From positions 7,501 through 71,500 of the forward strand of contig NZ_FQUP01000010.1 of NCBI RefSeq assembly GCF_900129325.1: a stretch of DNA of 64,000 nt, in the 5' to 3' direction. The notes beneath the pieces are model-generated. The model worked only from the letters and a program-made list of their open reading frames with translations, did not search any database and had not been told where the DNA came from. Below, piece by piece: positions 43,513 through 53,772 of the stretch. The number at the start of each line of letters is the position of its first letter. Within the stretch, counting starts at the first letter, position 1. Position numbers and translations under genes: made by a program. This DNA is from Kaistia soli DSM 19436. Lineage in GTDB: Bacteria > Pseudomonadota > Alphaproteobacteria > Rhizobiales > Kaistiaceae.

Positions 43513-45398
43513 TCGGCTGGCGGCCTTCGCGGCGAACCGTTCTCCTCGGCAGCCTTGCAACGGGACTTTTGGCAAGGTCCGGCGTCGCTCTCGCGACGCC
43601 CTTGGCCGGCGTCGCCGGCAAGAGCGGCCTGCACGGCCTTTCCGTCTTTGGCGAGCTCAAATATCCGGCTGATTTCAGCCATTTCGACTATGTGAATCCG
43701 GATGCGCCAAAGGGTGGCAGCTTCATCTTCACGGCGCCGAACTGGTACTACAATCAGAGCGCGAACACCTTCAACACGCTGAATGGTTTCACCTTCCGGG
43801 GCGACGCGCCGCCGCGTATCGAGTTCGTCTTCGACACGCTGATGGTGGCGGCGCTTGACGAGCCTGATTCGCTTTACGGCCTGGTCGCCAAAAGCGTCTC
43901 GGTCTCCGACGACGGCAACCGCTTCACCTTTGACCTGCGCGAAGAGGCGCGCTTCCATGATGGTACGCCGCTGACATCGGCCGACGTCGTATTTTCGTTC
44001 GAGACCCTGAAGCAGCACGGCCACCCGGATATTTCGCAATCGATCCGGCAGATGGCCTCGGTCACTGCCGATGGCGACCATCGTGTCGTCGTCACATTCA
44101 CCGGCGAGCAATCGATCAAGGAGCCTCTGATCGTCGCGGGAACCCTGCCGATCTTTTCCAAGGCTTTCTATGCCGGCCGCGATTTCGAGGCCGCGACGAT
44201 GACGCCGCCGCTGGGTTCGGGCCCCTACAAGATCGGTGCGATCAGTCCCGGCCGGTCGATCGTCTATGAGCGCGTTCCGGACTATTGGGCGAAGGACCTG
44301 CCGGTCACGTGCGGGCGCTACAACTTCGAGCATGTCCGCGTCGAATTCTATCAGGATCCCGACGTCGAGTTCGAAGCCTTCGCCAAGGGCGCAGTGACCT
44401 GGCGCGAGGAGCCGGCATCGAAGAACTGGGCGACGCGATATACGTTTCCCGCCGTGCGCGAGGGCAAGGTCAAGAAACCGGACTTCCCGTCCGAACGCCG
44501 CGCCGACATGTATGGCTGGTTCTTCAATCTGCGCCGGGGAAAATTCGCCGATCCGCGCACCCGTCAGGCCATCGGAATGGTCCTCGATTTCACCTGGACC
44601 AACAAGAACCTGTTCTACGGGCTCTATCAGCGCAGCTCATCCTTCTTCGAAGGCTCGGATTTCGCCGCGACCGGTCTGCCGAGCCCCGGCGAAGTTGCGT
44701 TGCTTCAGCCTTTCGCCGCCAATCTTCCGCCCGGCGTTCTCGACGGCCCTCCGGTCACACCGCCCGTTGCCGACGGCAGCGGCCGCGATCGCAAGCTGAT
44801 GCAGACGGCCGTCGGCCTCTTGCGCGAGGCCGGCTGGCAGCCGAAGGGCAGTCACCTCGTCAATGCGGCCGGCGAACCGCTGACGCTCGAATTCCTGATC
44901 CAGTCGCCCGCTTTCGAGCGTGTGCTGACGCCCTATATTGCCAATCTCAAGGCTATCGGTGTCGATGCCTCGATGCGGCTCGTCGATGCGGCGCAATATC
45001 AGCGGCGGCGGGGCGACTTCCAATTCGACATCATCGCCAGCCGGACCATGTTCGACGCGACACCGATCGATGGCATCGAGCAGATCTTCGGGTCTGCCGC
45101 CGCCGATGTCAGCAGCGGTTCGAACCTTGCTGGACTGAAGGATCCCGTCGTCGACAGCCTGATCGCGACCACGGGCGGCTCCGCAAATCGCGAAGCGCTG
45201 GTGACGTCGATGCGCGCGCTCGACCGCGTGCTGAGGGCGCATCAGATCTGGATTCCGGCCTGGCTGCCCGGCGCGCACCGCATTGCGTGCTGGGACATCT
45301 TCGCCTGGCCGGAGGCGAAGCCCGCTTATGGCTTCTCTCCGGAGACCACCTGGTGGTACGACCGCGAGCGCGCTGCCGCCATCGGCAGACCGGGCTGA
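43509..45398 (+). CDS. Peptide ABC transporter substrate-binding protein (YejA-like, 2)
   Basis: About 629 residues from a TTG at 43509. The N-terminus ([24 protein letters not shown]) has a twin-arginine SRRTVLL pattern, unlike the Sec signal of its neighbour. The body parallels copy 1: [119 protein letters not shown]. It is a second periplasmic binding protein of the same transporter, presumably widening its range. Confidence 0.94.
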   Translation: MIGWRPSRRTVLLGSLATGLLARSGVALATPLAGVAGKSGLHGLSVFGELKYPADFSHFDYVNPDAPKGGSFIFTAPNWYYNQSANTFNTLNGFTFRGDAPPRIEFVFDTLMVAALDEPDSLYGLVAKSVSVSDDGNRFTFDLREEARFHDGTPLTSADVVFSFETLKQHGHPDISQSIRQMASVTADGDHRVVVTFTGEQSIKEPLIVAGTLPIFSKAFYAGRDFEAATMTPPLGSGPYKIGAISPGRSIVYERVPDYWAKDLPVTCGRYNFEHVRVEFYQDPDVEFEAFAKGAVTWREEPASKNWATRYTFPAVREGKVKKPDFPSERRADMYGWFFNLRRGKFADPRTRQAIGMVLDFTWTNKNLFYGLYQRSSSFFEGSDFAATGLPSPGEVALLQPFAANLPPGVLDGPPVTPPVADGSGRDRKLMQTAVGLLREAGWQPKGSHLVNAAGEPLTLEFLIQSPAFERVLTPYIANLKAIGVDASMRLVDAAQYQRRRGDFQFDIIASRTMFDATPIDGIEQIFGSAAADVSSGSNLAGLKDPVVDSLIATTGGSANREALVTSMRALDRVLRAHQIWIPAWLPGAHRIACWDIFAWPEAKPAYGFSPETTWWYDRERAAAIGRPG

Positions 45399-45420
45399 CG
45401 GGAAGGATTTCGACGCGCTC

Positions 45421-46548
45421 ATGGCCGCCTATATCATCCGACGCCTGCTCCTGATGATTCCGACCATTCTCGGCATCATGACGCTGTCCTTCATCGTCGT
45501 GCAGTTCGCCCCTGGCGGGCCCGTCGAGCGCGTCATCGCACAGCTCCAGGGCAATGACGTCTCGGCCACGGCCCGCATCTCGGGCGGCGGCGGCGATGCC
45601 GGCATGAGCGCGCAGGACCAAACCGGCAGAGGCGGGCCGATCAATTCCAAATATCGCGGCGCGCAGGGGCTCGACCCCGAATTCATCACCAAACTCGAAA
45701 AGCAGTTCGGCTTCGACAAGCCACCGCTCGAGCGTTTCGGCCTGATGCTGTGGAACTATGCCCGCTTTGACTTCGGCCAGAGCTATTTCCGCGATATCAG
45801 CGTCATCGACCTGATCAAGGAAAAGCTGCCCGTCTCGATCTCGCTGGGCCTGTGGATGACGTTGATCTCATACGGCATCTCGATCCCGCTCGGCATCGCC
45901 AAGGCGGTGCGCGACGGCTCGCGCTTCGATGTCTGGACCTCGGCCCTCGTCGTCGTCGGCTATGCGATCCCCGGCTTCCTCTTCGCCGTGATGCTGATCG
46001 TCCTCTTTGCCGGCGGCAGCTTCCTCGACTGGTTTCCGCTGCGCGGGCTCTGGTCAGATCAATATGCGTCGATGCCATTCTGGCAATGGGTCACCAACCC
46101 GGCGGCCCTCTTGGACTACGCCTGGCACATCACATTGCCGGTGATCGCGATGGCGCTCTCGGCCTTCGCCACGACGACGTTGCTCACCAAGAATTCGTTC
46201 CTCGACGAGATCCGCAAGCAATATGTCGTGACGGCACGCGCCAAGGGCCTCACCGAAAATCGCGTGCTCTACCACCACGTCTTCCGCAACGCGATGCTGA
46301 TCGTCATCGCCGGTTTCCCCGGCGCCTTCATCGGCGCGTTCTTCGGCGGCTCGCTCCTGATCGAGACGATCTTTTCGCTCGACGGTCTCGGGCTGCTCGG
46401 CTTCGAATCCGTCATAAACCGCGATTATCCGGTCGTTTTCGCGACGCTTTACATCTTCTCTCTGCTCGGCCTCGTCATCGGCCTGATCTCGGACCTGACC
46501 TATACCTGGGTCGATCCGCGCATCGATTTCGAGAAGCGGGAGGTCTGA
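45421..46548 (+). CDS. yejB: Microcin C/oligopeptide ABC permease YejB
   Basis: 375 residues starting [44 protein letters not shown], the typical first membrane helix of DppB/YejB permeases. An insert of about 60 residues with low complexity ([26 protein letters not shown]) precedes the permease domain. The EAA-type coupling motif appears as [35 protein letters not shown], and the end is [15 protein letters not shown]. It is an inner-membrane subunit of the YejABEF importer. Confidence 0.96.
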   Translation: MAAYIIRRLLLMIPTILGIMTLSFIVVQFAPGGPVERVIAQLQGNDVSATARISGGGGDAGMSAQDQTGRGGPINSKYRGAQGLDPEFITKLEKQFGFDKPPLERFGLMLWNYARFDFGQSYFRDISVIDLIKEKLPVSISLGLWMTLISYGISIPLGIAKAVRDGSRFDVWTSALVVVGYAIPGFLFAVMLIVLFAGGSFLDWFPLRGLWSDQYASMPFWQWVTNPAALLDYAWHITLPVIAMALSAFATTTLLTKNSFLDEIRKQYVVTARAKGLTENRVLYHHVFRNAMLIVIAGFPGAFIGAFFGGSLLIETIFSLDGLGLLGFESVINRDYPVVFATLYIFSLLGLVIGLISDLTYTWVDPRIDFEKREV

Positions 46549-46551
46549 GCC

Positions 46552-47691
46552 TTGGCCGACATTGCACTTGCCGCCGCCGAGGTCGAGCCGCGCCGTTTCG
46601 CGCTCTCCCCGCTCAACCGCCGCCGCTGGCAGAATTTCCTGCGCAATCGGCGCGGCGCTTGGTCGCTCTGGCTGTTCATGGCGCTCTTCGCCGTGACGAT
46701 GCTCTCCAACTTCATCGCCAATGACCGGCCACTCATCGCCTCCTACAAGGGCGAGATCCTGTTTCCGGTCCTCGCCGACTATCCGGAGGAGAAGTTCGGC
46801 GGGTTCCTGGCGACGACGAATTTCCGCGACCCGTTCATCCAGGACGAGATCAACGCCCATGGCTGGATGATCTGGCCGGCGGTTCGCTATTCCTATGACA
46901 CGGTCAATAACGAGATCGCCACTCCGGCCCCCGCAGCCCCGTGGTGGCTGATTCCGGCCGACGAGCGCTGCCGGGCCTATCCCCTGGGAGCCGAAGATCC
47001 CAACTGTACGCTCGGTAATTTCAACTGGCTCGGCACCGACGACCAGGGCCGCGACGTCCTCGCCCGCGTGATGTATGGCCTCCGGATATCGATCTTGTTC
47101 GGCTTTATCCTGACCATCGTTTCCTCGGCGATCGGCATTGCCGCCGGCGCGATCCAGGGCTATTTCGGCGGCTGGATCGACCTCCTGTTCCAGCGCTTCA
47201 TCGAAATCTGGACCTCGCTACCCGAGCTCTACATCCTCTTGATCATCGCCTCGGTGCTGGTGCCCGGCTTCTGGGTGCTGCTCGGCATCCTCTTGCTGTT
47301 CTCCTGGGTGCGGCTGGTCGGATTGGTGCGCGCCGAATTCCTGCGCGCGCGCAATTTTGAGTATGTCCGCGCGGCGCGGGCTCTCGGCGTCGACAATGCG
47401 ACGATCATCGTCCGCCATGTGCTGCCGAACGCCATGGTCGCGACGCTGACCTTCCTGCCCTTCATTCTCAATGGTTCGATCGTGACGCTGACCTCGCTCG
47501 ACTTCCTCGGCTTCGGCCTGCCGCCTGGCTCGCCTTCGCTGGGCGAACTGATGAGCCAGGGCAAGAACAACCTGCAGGCGCCGTGGCTTGGAATCACCGG
47601 CTTCATCGTCATCTCGCTGACGCTGTCTCTCCTCGTCTTCGTCGGCGAGGCGGTCCGCGATGCCTTCGATCCGCGCAAGGCATTCGGATGA
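46552..47691 (+). CDS. yejE: Microcin C/oligopeptide ABC permease YejE
   Basis: 379 residues from a TTG at 46552, with GGGAGG 9 bases ahead. It starts ALAAAEVEPRRFALSPLNRRRWQNFLRNRRGAWSLWLFMALFAVTMLSNF, the YejE N-terminus, then a long periplasmic loop with SYKGEILFPVLADYPEEKFGGFLATTNFRDPFIQDEINAHGWMIWP. NFNWLGTDDQGRDVLARVMYG and the EAA loop EFLRARNFEYVRAARALGVDNATIIVRHVLPNAMVATLTFLPF follow. It partners YejB in the membrane. It overlaps yejF by 4 bases. Confidence 0.96.
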   Translation: MADIALAAAEVEPRRFALSPLNRRRWQNFLRNRRGAWSLWLFMALFAVTMLSNFIANDRPLIASYKGEILFPVLADYPEEKFGGFLATTNFRDPFIQDEINAHGWMIWPAVRYSYDTVNNEIATPAPAAPWWLIPADERCRAYPLGAEDPNCTLGNFNWLGTDDQGRDVLARVMYGLRISILFGFILTIVSSAIGIAAGAIQGYFGGWIDLLFQRFIEIWTSLPELYILLIIASVLVPGFWVLLGILLLFSWVRLVGLVRAEFLRARNFEYVRAARALGVDNATIIVRHVLPNAMVATLTFLPFILNGSIVTLTSLDFLGFGLPPGSPSLGELMSQGKNNLQAPWLGITGFIVISLTLSLLVFVGEAVRDAFDPRKAFG

Positions 47692-49328
47692 TGGCAGAGC
47701 CGATGCAGCCCCTTCTCGTCGTCGAGGACCTTTCGGTTCATTTCGTCCAGGGCAACAGCAGGACCGTCGCGGTCGACCGCATTTCCTTCGCCATCGGCGC
47801 CGGCGAGACCGTGGCGCTGGTCGGCGAATCCGGCTCAGGAAAGTCGGTGACGGCGCTTTCGGTTCTGAAATTGCTGCCCTATCCGGCGGCCGAGCATCCG
47901 ACAGGCCGCATCCTCCTCGGCGGCGAGGACCTGCTCGCGACATCGGATCGCGAGCTCCGCCGCATCCGCGGCAACAAGATCACCATGATCTTCCAGGAGC
48001 CGATGTCCTCGCTCAATCCGCTGCACACGATCGAGCAGCAGATCGGCGAAGTCCTTTCCATCCACCAGGGCCTCGGCGGCCAGGGCGCCCGCAAGCGCAT
48101 CCTCGAACTGCTGGAGGAAGTCGGCATCCGTGACGCCGCCAAGCGGCTCGGGTCCTATCCGCACCAGCTTTCGGGCGGCCAGCGCCAGCGCGTCATGATC
48201 GCCATGGCGCTCGCAAACGAGCCCGATCTTCTGATCGCCGACGAGCCGACGACGGCACTCGACGTCACGGTCCAGGCGCAGATCCTGAAGCTGCTCAAGG
48301 AGATCCAGGTCCGGCGCGGCATGGCGCTGCTCTTCATCACCCATGATCTCGGCATTGTCCGCAAGATCGCCGACCGTGTCTGCGTGATGACCAAGGGCAA
48401 GATCGTCGAGGCTGGCAACACGGCCGATGTCTTTGCCAACCCGCAGCACGAATATACCCGCCATCTGCTCGCGGCCGAGCCGCGCGGCAAGCCGCCGGCC
48501 TCCGACACCAGGGCGCCCGTCGTCATGCTGGCCGAGAATCTGAAAGTCTGGTTCCCCGTCAAGGCCGGGCTCTTCCGCCGGACTGTGGATAACGTCAAGG
48601 CCGTCGACGGCATCGATGTCACGGTGCGTCGCGGCCAGACGCTCGGCGTCGTCGGCGAATCCGGCTCGGGCAAGACGACGCTCGGCCTCGCCATGATGCG
48701 GCTGATCTCGTCGCAGGGCGCGATCAGCTTCAAGGGCGAGCGCATCGATGCGCGCGGCTTCGACCAGATGCGCCCGCTCCGCCGCAACATGCAGGTGGTG
48801 TTCCAGGATCCGTTCGGTTCGCTGAGCCCACGCATGTCGGTCGGCGAGATCGTTGCCGAGGGGCTGCGTGTTCACCAGCCGGCGCTGACGTTTCGCGAGC
48901 GGGAGACGAAGGTTGCCCATGCGCTGGAGGAAGTCGGCCTCGATCCGGTCAGCCGCCATCGCTATCCGCACGAATTCTCCGGCGGTCAGCGTCAGCGCAT
49001 CTCGATCGCCCGGGCGATGGTGTTGGAGCCGCAATTCGTCATGCTGGACGAGCCGACCTCGGCGCTCGACATGTCGGTGCAGGCCCAGGTGGTCGACCTG
49101 CTCCGCGACCTGCAGCAGAAGCACGGGCTCGCTTACCTCTTCATCAGTCACGACCTCAAGGTCGTGCGGGCGCTGGCCAATGACGTGCTCGTCATGCGCG
49201 CCGGCAAGATGATCGAATATGGCCCGGCGGAGCGCATCTTCGCCGCGCCGGAGGACGACTATACCCGTGCGCTGATGGCCGCCGCCTTCGCGATCGAGAC
49301 CGCGCCGGAGGGCGTCGTCGCGCAATGA
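47688..49328 (+). CDS. yejF: Microcin C/oligopeptide ABC ATPase YejF (two ATPase domains)
   Basis: 546 residues from the ATG at 47688; the next codon is also ATG. Two ABC modules: Walker [13 protein letters not shown] and signature [38 protein letters not shown] in the first half, then [12 protein letters not shown] and [38 protein letters not shown] in the second. Each half ends with the oligopeptide-transporter tail ([20 protein letters not shown]). It powers the YejABE permease. The start overlaps the yejE stop. Confidence 0.97.
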   Translation: MMAEPMQPLLVVEDLSVHFVQGNSRTVAVDRISFAIGAGETVALVGESGSGKSVTALSVLKLLPYPAAEHPTGRILLGGEDLLATSDRELRRIRGNKITMIFQEPMSSLNPLHTIEQQIGEVLSIHQGLGGQGARKRILELLEEVGIRDAAKRLGSYPHQLSGGQRQRVMIAMALANEPDLLIADEPTTALDVTVQAQILKLLKEIQVRRGMALLFITHDLGIVRKIADRVCVMTKGKIVEAGNTADVFANPQHEYTRHLLAAEPRGKPPASDTRAPVVMLAENLKVWFPVKAGLFRRTVDNVKAVDGIDVTVRRGQTLGVVGESGSGKTTLGLAMMRLISSQGAISFKGERIDARGFDQMRPLRRNMQVVFQDPFGSLSPRMSVGEIVAEGLRVHQPALTFRERETKVAHALEEVGLDPVSRHRYPHEFSGGQRQRISIARAMVLEPQFVMLDEPTSALDMSVQAQVVDLLRDLQQKHGLAYLFISHDLKVVRALANDVLVMRAGKMIEYGPAERIFAAPEDDYTRALMAAAFAIETAPEGVVAQ

Positions 49329-50284
49329 CCGGCGCTGCGTCTTTGCCGGGCGTGCTGGTCGCGGCCGGCCATTGGGATCCCAAGCCCTGGGCGGCGCCAT
49401 TCCGCGCCGATCCGGAGAGGCCCGTCTTCACATGGCCTAACCTGCCCGATCCCGCGCTGGTGCATTACGTGCTGGCCTGGGCGCCGCCTGCCGAAGCCTT
49501 TCTCGGCCTGCCAAACCTCAAGGCAATCTTCTCGCTTGGCGCTGGCGTCGACCATATCCTCGGCAAGGCCGCGCTTCCCGACGTGCCGGTGGTCCGCGTC
49601 GTCGATCCCGATCTCACGATGCGCATGACCGAATGGGTCGTCCTGCAGGTGCTGATGCATCATCGTCGTCAGCTTGCCTATCTTCGGCAACAGGCGGCAC
49701 ATCGCTGGAACGAGATCACCCAACCGGTGGCGCGCGATGTGCGCGTGGGACTGATGGGCCTCGGCGAACTCGGCCAGGCATCGGCGAAGGTGTTGCTGTC
49801 GCTCGGTTTCGACGTCGCCGGCTGGAGTCGCACGCCGAAGACGCTGCCAGGCGTTGCCTGTTTCTCCGGCGTCGACGGGATGGAACCGTTTCTAGCCCGC
49901 ACCGACATTCTCGTCGTGCTGCTGCCTGCGACACCGGCAACACGGGGCATCTTGAACAAGAGCCTTCTGGCAAAGCTGCCGCGCGACGGGGCGCTCGGCG
50001 GCGCCGTACTGATCAATGCCGGCCGCGGCGCCCTGCAAGTCGAGGCCGATATTCTGGAGGCGCTCGATACGGGCGCTCTGATCGGCGCCAGCCTCGACGT
50101 GTTCGAGAAGGAACCGCTGCCCGCCTCAAGCCCGCTCTGGTCGCGTCCCGAAGTGGTGATCACGCCGCATGTCGCCGCAACCAGCGACGCATCTGTTCTT
50201 GCGGAAGGCATTCACCGCGCGATCCTCGATTTCGAAGCCGGCCGCCCGCTGAAGAATATCGTCGATCCCAAGCAGGGCTACTGA
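49325..50284 (+). CDS. D-2-hydroxyacid dehydrogenase (glyoxylate/hydroxypyruvate reductase-like)
   Basis: 319 residues; the start overlaps yejF by 4 bases. It resembles GhrA: FSLGAGVDHILGKAALPDVPVVRVVDPDLTMRMTEWVVLQVLMHHRR, NAD-binding GLMGLGELGQASAKVLLSLGFDVAGWSRTPK, LLPATPATRGILNKSLLAKLPRDGALGGAVLINAGRGALQVEADILEALDTGALIGASLDVFEKEPLP and the catalytic His in VVITPHVAATSDASV. It reduces 2-keto acids such as glyoxylate with NADPH. Coupling to yejF is notable: a peptide importer and a ketoacid reductase in one operon. Confidence 0.93.
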   Translation: MTGAASLPGVLVAAGHWDPKPWAAPFRADPERPVFTWPNLPDPALVHYVLAWAPPAEAFLGLPNLKAIFSLGAGVDHILGKAALPDVPVVRVVDPDLTMRMTEWVVLQVLMHHRRQLAYLRQQAAHRWNEITQPVARDVRVGLMGLGELGQASAKVLLSLGFDVAGWSRTPKTLPGVACFSGVDGMEPFLARTDILVVLLPATPATRGILNKSLLAKLPRDGALGGAVLINAGRGALQVEADILEALDTGALIGASLDVFEKEPLPASSPLWSRPEVVITPHVAATSDASVLAEGIHRAILDFEAGRPLKNIVDPKQGY

Positions 50285-50839
50285 TCAGTCGCTGGTCGGC
50301 TCCGACCAGTCGACGTAAAGCGCCCATTCGTTAGCTGTTGCCATGATCAGATCGCAGACCGGATCCTTAATGTCGTAATAGGCGTCGGCATTGTCCGGAA
50401 AGAACGCAACGAGGCGCTGCTTGATGAGCCCATAGGCGCTGGCGGCACCGGGATGAGCGCGCAGATAGTCACGAAAGAGTAGCGCATAGCGCTGGTTGAA
50501 ACGTCCCTGCTCGCGCACATGCACATTGGCCGGTCGAACGGTACGTTTGAAGAAGTGTTTCGTCAGCTCCTGAGGCGGCAGGTCCAGGCCAGGTGGACAA
50601 TGATCGACCAGGCCCGCCCGCGCAGCAAACCCCTCCCGTTCGAAAGCAGCGATATCGACGGTGGCGAGGTCATCGACCGTTACCTGGATGTCGATGACAT
50701 CCTTCGCCGCCAAGTTCGGCACGGCCGTCGAGCCGATATGGTGGACAGCGAGAAGCTGAGGACAGGCACGCCGCAAAATAGGCTTCAGTCGCGCGAACTC
50801 ATCCGGCCAGTCCTCGCGCGCAGCGGCGATCTCGATCAT
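50285..50839 (-). CDS. GrpB family protein
   Basis: 184 residues from the ATG at 50839 (MIEIAAAREDWPDEFARLK). It has LLAVHHIGSTAVPNLAAKDVIDIQVTVDD, the GSTAVPGL-like nucleotidyltransferase motif with paired aspartates, then HVREQGRFNQRYALLFRDYLRAHPGAASAYGLIKQRLV. The family is a minimal nucleotidyltransferase of unknown substrate. Its stop codon abuts that of the preceding dehydrogenase gene (TGATCA), a zero-gap convergence. Confidence 0.93.
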   Translation of the reverse strand: MIEIAAAREDWPDEFARLKPILRRACPQLLAVHHIGSTAVPNLAAKDVIDIQVTVDDLATVDIAAFEREGFAARAGLVDHCPPGLDLPPQELTKHFFKRTVRPANVHVREQGRFNQRYALLFRDYLRAHPGAASAYGLIKQRLVAFFPDNADAYYDIKDPVCDLIMATANEWALYVDWSEPTSD

Positions 50840-50855
50840 CACGACCCTCTCCGCC

Positions 50856-51743
50856 CTATGTCTCGAACGCGATGCGCCGCACGACCGTGGGAAGCCCGGC
50901 ACTGGCGGCGATGCGCGCAACTGCCTCATCGAGCGGCTCGGCTACGACCTCCATCTGGTAGCCGCTCGCATGCAGGAGCGTCTCGGGATCGGCGACGATG
51001 CCGACATGGCCTTTCCAGAACACGAGATCACCGCGGAGGCGCGTCCCGAGCAAACCGTCGGACAGGACATCGCCGAGCGAGGCCGCTTGCTGATCGGAAT
51101 CGCGGGGCGCCTTGATGCCGGTGGCGGCAAGCGAAAGCTGCACAAGCGCGGAGCAATCGAGCCCGAGGCTGGTACGACCGCCCCAGAGATAGGGCGTCTC
51201 GATGAACCGTTCCGCAACCGATACGAAGTCGAGCGCCGGCGCATCGTCGATCGGCGCCACATGCGTTGCGACGACGGCACCCATGCCGTTCTTGAGCAGG
51301 CGATACGGGGTGCCGCGCGTCACGGCCTCGCCGCCAAGCGCCAGGACCGAGCCGAACGAGAGCAAGCCAAGGGGGGGGCGCCGAAGATCGGCTTCGGGAT
51401 AGACGAAAGTGCGCAAGGCGGTGACGCGATGCGTCGGCCCCGGATCGACAGCACCAAGCGCGTCGGAGGCGACATAGCCGACATATCCGTCCGTCTCGAG
51501 CTGGACGAACGCCCAGCCCTCGATCGTCTCCTCGAAGACCCGGACAACCTCGCCATGTAGCGCCTCGCTGGCGACGCCGCCATCGGTCCGTGGTGCACCG
51601 CGGATGGGCGTTGACGCGGCGGTAATGCGCCTCAGCGTCCCTTCGACGAACCGTTGGGCTTCGACCCGGCCCTGAAGCCTGGCATCGGCCAGATCCGGCC
51701 GGAAGGCATGGCTGCGCGGATCGAGCAGCGAAAGGGCGTTCAT
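50856..51743 (-). CDS. C40 (NlpC/P60) family peptidase with SH3 domains
   Basis: 295 residues. The N-terminal half has SH3-like regions (SEALHGEVVRVFEETIEGWAFVQLETDGYVGYVASDAL). The C-terminal NlpC/P60 domain has the Cys197 of TSLGLDCSALVQL, and His246 in GHVGIV. It probably cleaves peptide bonds in peptidoglycan stems or related dipeptides. No obvious signal peptide is visible at MNALSLLDPRSH, so it may act in the cytosol, as some dipeptidyl-peptidase VI relatives do. It overlaps the MarR-like gene by 4 bases and lies next to the M17 aminopeptidase. Confidence 0.92.
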   Translation of the reverse strand: MNALSLLDPRSHAFRPDLADARLQGRVEAQRFVEGTLRRITAASTPIRGAPRTDGGVASEALHGEVVRVFEETIEGWAFVQLETDGYVGYVASDALGAVDPGPTHRVTALRTFVYPEADLRRPPLGLLSFGSVLALGGEAVTRGTPYRLLKNGMGAVVATHVAPIDDAPALDFVSVAERFIETPYLWGGRTSLGLDCSALVQLSLAATGIKAPRDSDQQAASLGDVLSDGLLGTRLRGDLVFWKGHVGIVADPETLLHASGYQMEVVAEPLDEAVARIAASAGLPTVVRRIAFET

Positions 51744-52090
51744 GGCGGCAGCTCCTTGTGGCGGGCGATGATGAGATCGCCCAGGCGTTCGACGGCCAGC
51801 GCACCGGCAACGGTCCGCTGGACCACGACATTGCGACGGTCGGACGCATCGCGATGGCGAGTGACAAGTCCAAGCCGCCCCATTGTGTCGAGGGCGCGCG
51901 TGATCGCCGGCTTGGTCACGCCGAGCTTGGCGGCCAGACCTCGAACCGTATGCGGCGGCATTTCGAGATAGACGGTCAGCAGCACCGCTATCTGGCGCGC
52001 GGAAAGATCAGGCTCGCCGTCACGCACCAGATCGAAGGTGACGTCATGCCAGAGACGCAGCGCCTGGGACGGGCGCAAACTCGTGGGCAT
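51740..52090 (-). CDS. MarR-like winged-helix regulator
   Basis: 116 residues. The winged helix: LSARQIAVLLTVYLEMPPHTVRGLAAKLGVTKPAITRALDTMGRLGLVTRHRDASDRRNVVVQRTVAGALAVERLGDLI, with the typical DxRxxxV wing (DASDRRNV). It is the first gene of a unit with the C40 peptidase and perhaps GrpB, and overlaps the peptidase start (ATGA). Two direct repeats just upstream may be its operator. Confidence 0.88.
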   Translation of the reverse strand: MPTSLRPSQALRLWHDVTFDLVRDGEPDLSARQIAVLLTVYLEMPPHTVRGLAAKLGVTKPAITRALDTMGRLGLVTRHRDASDRRNVVVQRTVAGALAVERLGDLIIARHKELPP

Positions 52091-52104
52091 CGCCGGCTCC
52101 AGGT

Positions 52105-52133
52105 CACGCGATACGCAAACACGCGATACGCAA
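52105..52133 (-). promoter_or_regulatory. 14-bp direct repeats upstream of the MarR-like gene
   Basis: CACGCGATACGCAA occurs at 52105-52118 and again at 52120-52133, a period of 15 bases. Each copy contains the small palindrome GCGATACGC. They lie 15-43 bases before the MarR-like start on the minus strand, a suitable place for an autoregulatory operator, or for a spacing-sensitive activator. Confidence 0.5.
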
Positions 52134-52193
52134 TCGTTTCGGAACCGTTCTATTTAGCCAGACGGCGATGCCGGCGGCAAGGCGCTTGGCGTG

Positions 52194-53597
52194 CTATCCG
52201 GCAAACCGCTCGCTGATCAGGCTGAACAGCGCCCGAATCGACTGCGCTTCGCCGCCTTCCGGCCGGCCGGGCCGGGACATCGGGTTCCAGGCATAGATAT
52301 CGGCGTGGATCCAGGGCACGGTCTTCGGCACGAAGCGATCCAGGAAGAGCGCTGCCGTCATCGAACCTGCAAAACCACCCTGGCCGGCATTGTTGATGTC
52401 GGCGATCTTCGAATCGATCATCGCTTCATAAGGCGCCCAGAGCGGCAGCCGCCAGAGCGGATCGCCCACCTCGCCGGCATGGCGCGCGAGATCGGCCGCC
52501 AGACTGTCGTCATGCGTATAGAAGGGCGGAATATCAGGTCCGAGCGCCACACGCGCTGCGCCGGTGAGCGTCGCTAAGTCGACCAAAAGGTCCGGCTTTT
52601 CCTCGACGGCCAGCGTCAGCGCATCGGCAAGGATCAGCCGGCCCTCGGCGTCGGTATTGCCGATTTCGACCGTCAGCCCGGCGCGCGAGCGCAGCACGTC
52701 GCCCGGGCGGAAGGCGGGACCGGAGATGGCGTTCTCGACAGTGGGAACCAGCAGGCGCAGGCGGATCGGCAGCTGCGCCTCCATGATGAGCTGCGCGAGG
52801 CCGATCGCATTGGCGGCGCCGCCCATGTCTTTCTTCATGAGCAGCATGCCGCTGGACGGCTTGATGTCGAGGCCGCCGGTATCGAACGTCACGCCCTTAC
52901 CGACCAGCGTCACCTTGGGATGATCGGTATTGCCCCAGACGAGATCGACGAGGCGCGGCTGGCGTTCGTCCGAGGCCGCGCGGCCGACGGCATGGATCAG
53001 CGGGAAATTCGCCGCCTGCAGCGCTGGGCCGACGATTTCCGAAACCTTGGCACCATGCCGTTCGGCCAGCGCGAAGATCTGGAGCGACAGCTCGGCCGGG
53101 CCGAGGTCGTTGGCGGGCGTGTTGACGAGGTCGCGCACCAGCGTGACGGCGCGAGCCAGGCTGCGTGCGGAACCGATCTCGACGCCGCGTGGGATCACCA
53201 GCCGTGGCGTCGGCTGGCGGGTCGTCTTGTAGCGACTGAACGCATAATTGCCGAGCGCCCAACCGAGCGCACCGAGCGCTGGATCGGGCAGATCCGTCAC
53301 GAACTCATAGTCGCCGGCCGGCAGGATCGCCGGCAGCTTGCCGATGCCGAGCGGGGCCCGTCGCCACGCATCGGCCTGTCCAAGTCCGAACAGGACGCGG
53401 CCGATGCCGCCCTTTGCATCGGCGATGATGGTCACGGCGCCCATCGTCGCGTCGAAACCAGTCGCCCGCGCCCAGCTCGCTTCGACATTGGACAGGGTCG
53501 AGAGAATGGCTTCGAGACCTTCGGTCGGCACGGCGTGAACCGGAACGGACGCGTCGGAACGCTCGATGAGACTATCTGGCAATGCTCTGTCCCGCAT
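52194..53597 (-). CDS. M17 leucyl aminopeptidase family protein
   Basis: 467 residues. The metal site is in VTLVGKGVTFDTGGLDIKPSSGMLLMKKDMGGAANAIGLA (Lys, Asp), and the second part NTDAEGRLILADALTLA (Asp-x-Glu), with ATLTGAARVALGPDI. The N-terminal domain is not strongly conserved. It removes N-terminal residues from peptides in the cytosol. It lies 103 bases upstream of the MarR-like gene on the same strand. Pairing of M17 and C40 peptidase genes suggests a peptide-recycling role; inferred. Confidence 0.95.
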   Translation of the reverse strand: MRDRALPDSLIERSDASVPVHAVPTEGLEAILSTLSNVEASWARATGFDATMGAVTIIADAKGGIGRVLFGLGQADAWRRAPLGIGKLPAILPAGDYEFVTDLPDPALGALGWALGNYAFSRYKTTRQPTPRLVIPRGVEIGSARSLARAVTLVRDLVNTPANDLGPAELSLQIFALAERHGAKVSEIVGPALQAANFPLIHAVGRAASDERQPRLVDLVWGNTDHPKVTLVGKGVTFDTGGLDIKPSSGMLLMKKDMGGAANAIGLAQLIMEAQLPIRLRLLVPTVENAISGPAFRPGDVLRSRAGLTVEIGNTDAEGRLILADALTLAVEEKPDLLVDLATLTGAARVALGPDIPPFYTHDDSLAADLARHAGEVGDPLWRLPLWAPYEAMIDSKIADINNAGQGGFAGSMTAALFLDRFVPKTVPWIHADIYAWNPMSRPGRPEGGEAQSIRALFSLISERFAG

Positions 53598-53693
53598 ATC
53601 AGCACTAGAAGGGCGTCAATCATGAACTGACCTCCCCCGCCGGGCAATGCGTCGATTGGACAGGGCCGCAGGCAGCGCGTCGAACTTGGCCGA

Positions 53694-53725
53694 TTAACCA
53701 GTCATTAGGGTTAACCAATTATTGC
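53694..53725. promoter_or_regulatory. CtrA-like sites upstream of the TadD-like gene
   Basis: TTAA-CCAGTCA-TTAG (53694-53708) is one base from the CtrA consensus TTAA-N7-TTAA. A second TTAA with the same CCA start follows at 53711-53714 (TTAA-CCAATTA-TTGC). They sit 48-80 bases before the gene's preferred start. CtrA controls pilus genes in several alphaproteobacteria. Confidence 0.5.
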
Positions 53726-53772
53726 TTCACGGCATGCTTCCCGCGTCTCGATACATCCCTCGGGTCTTTGCC

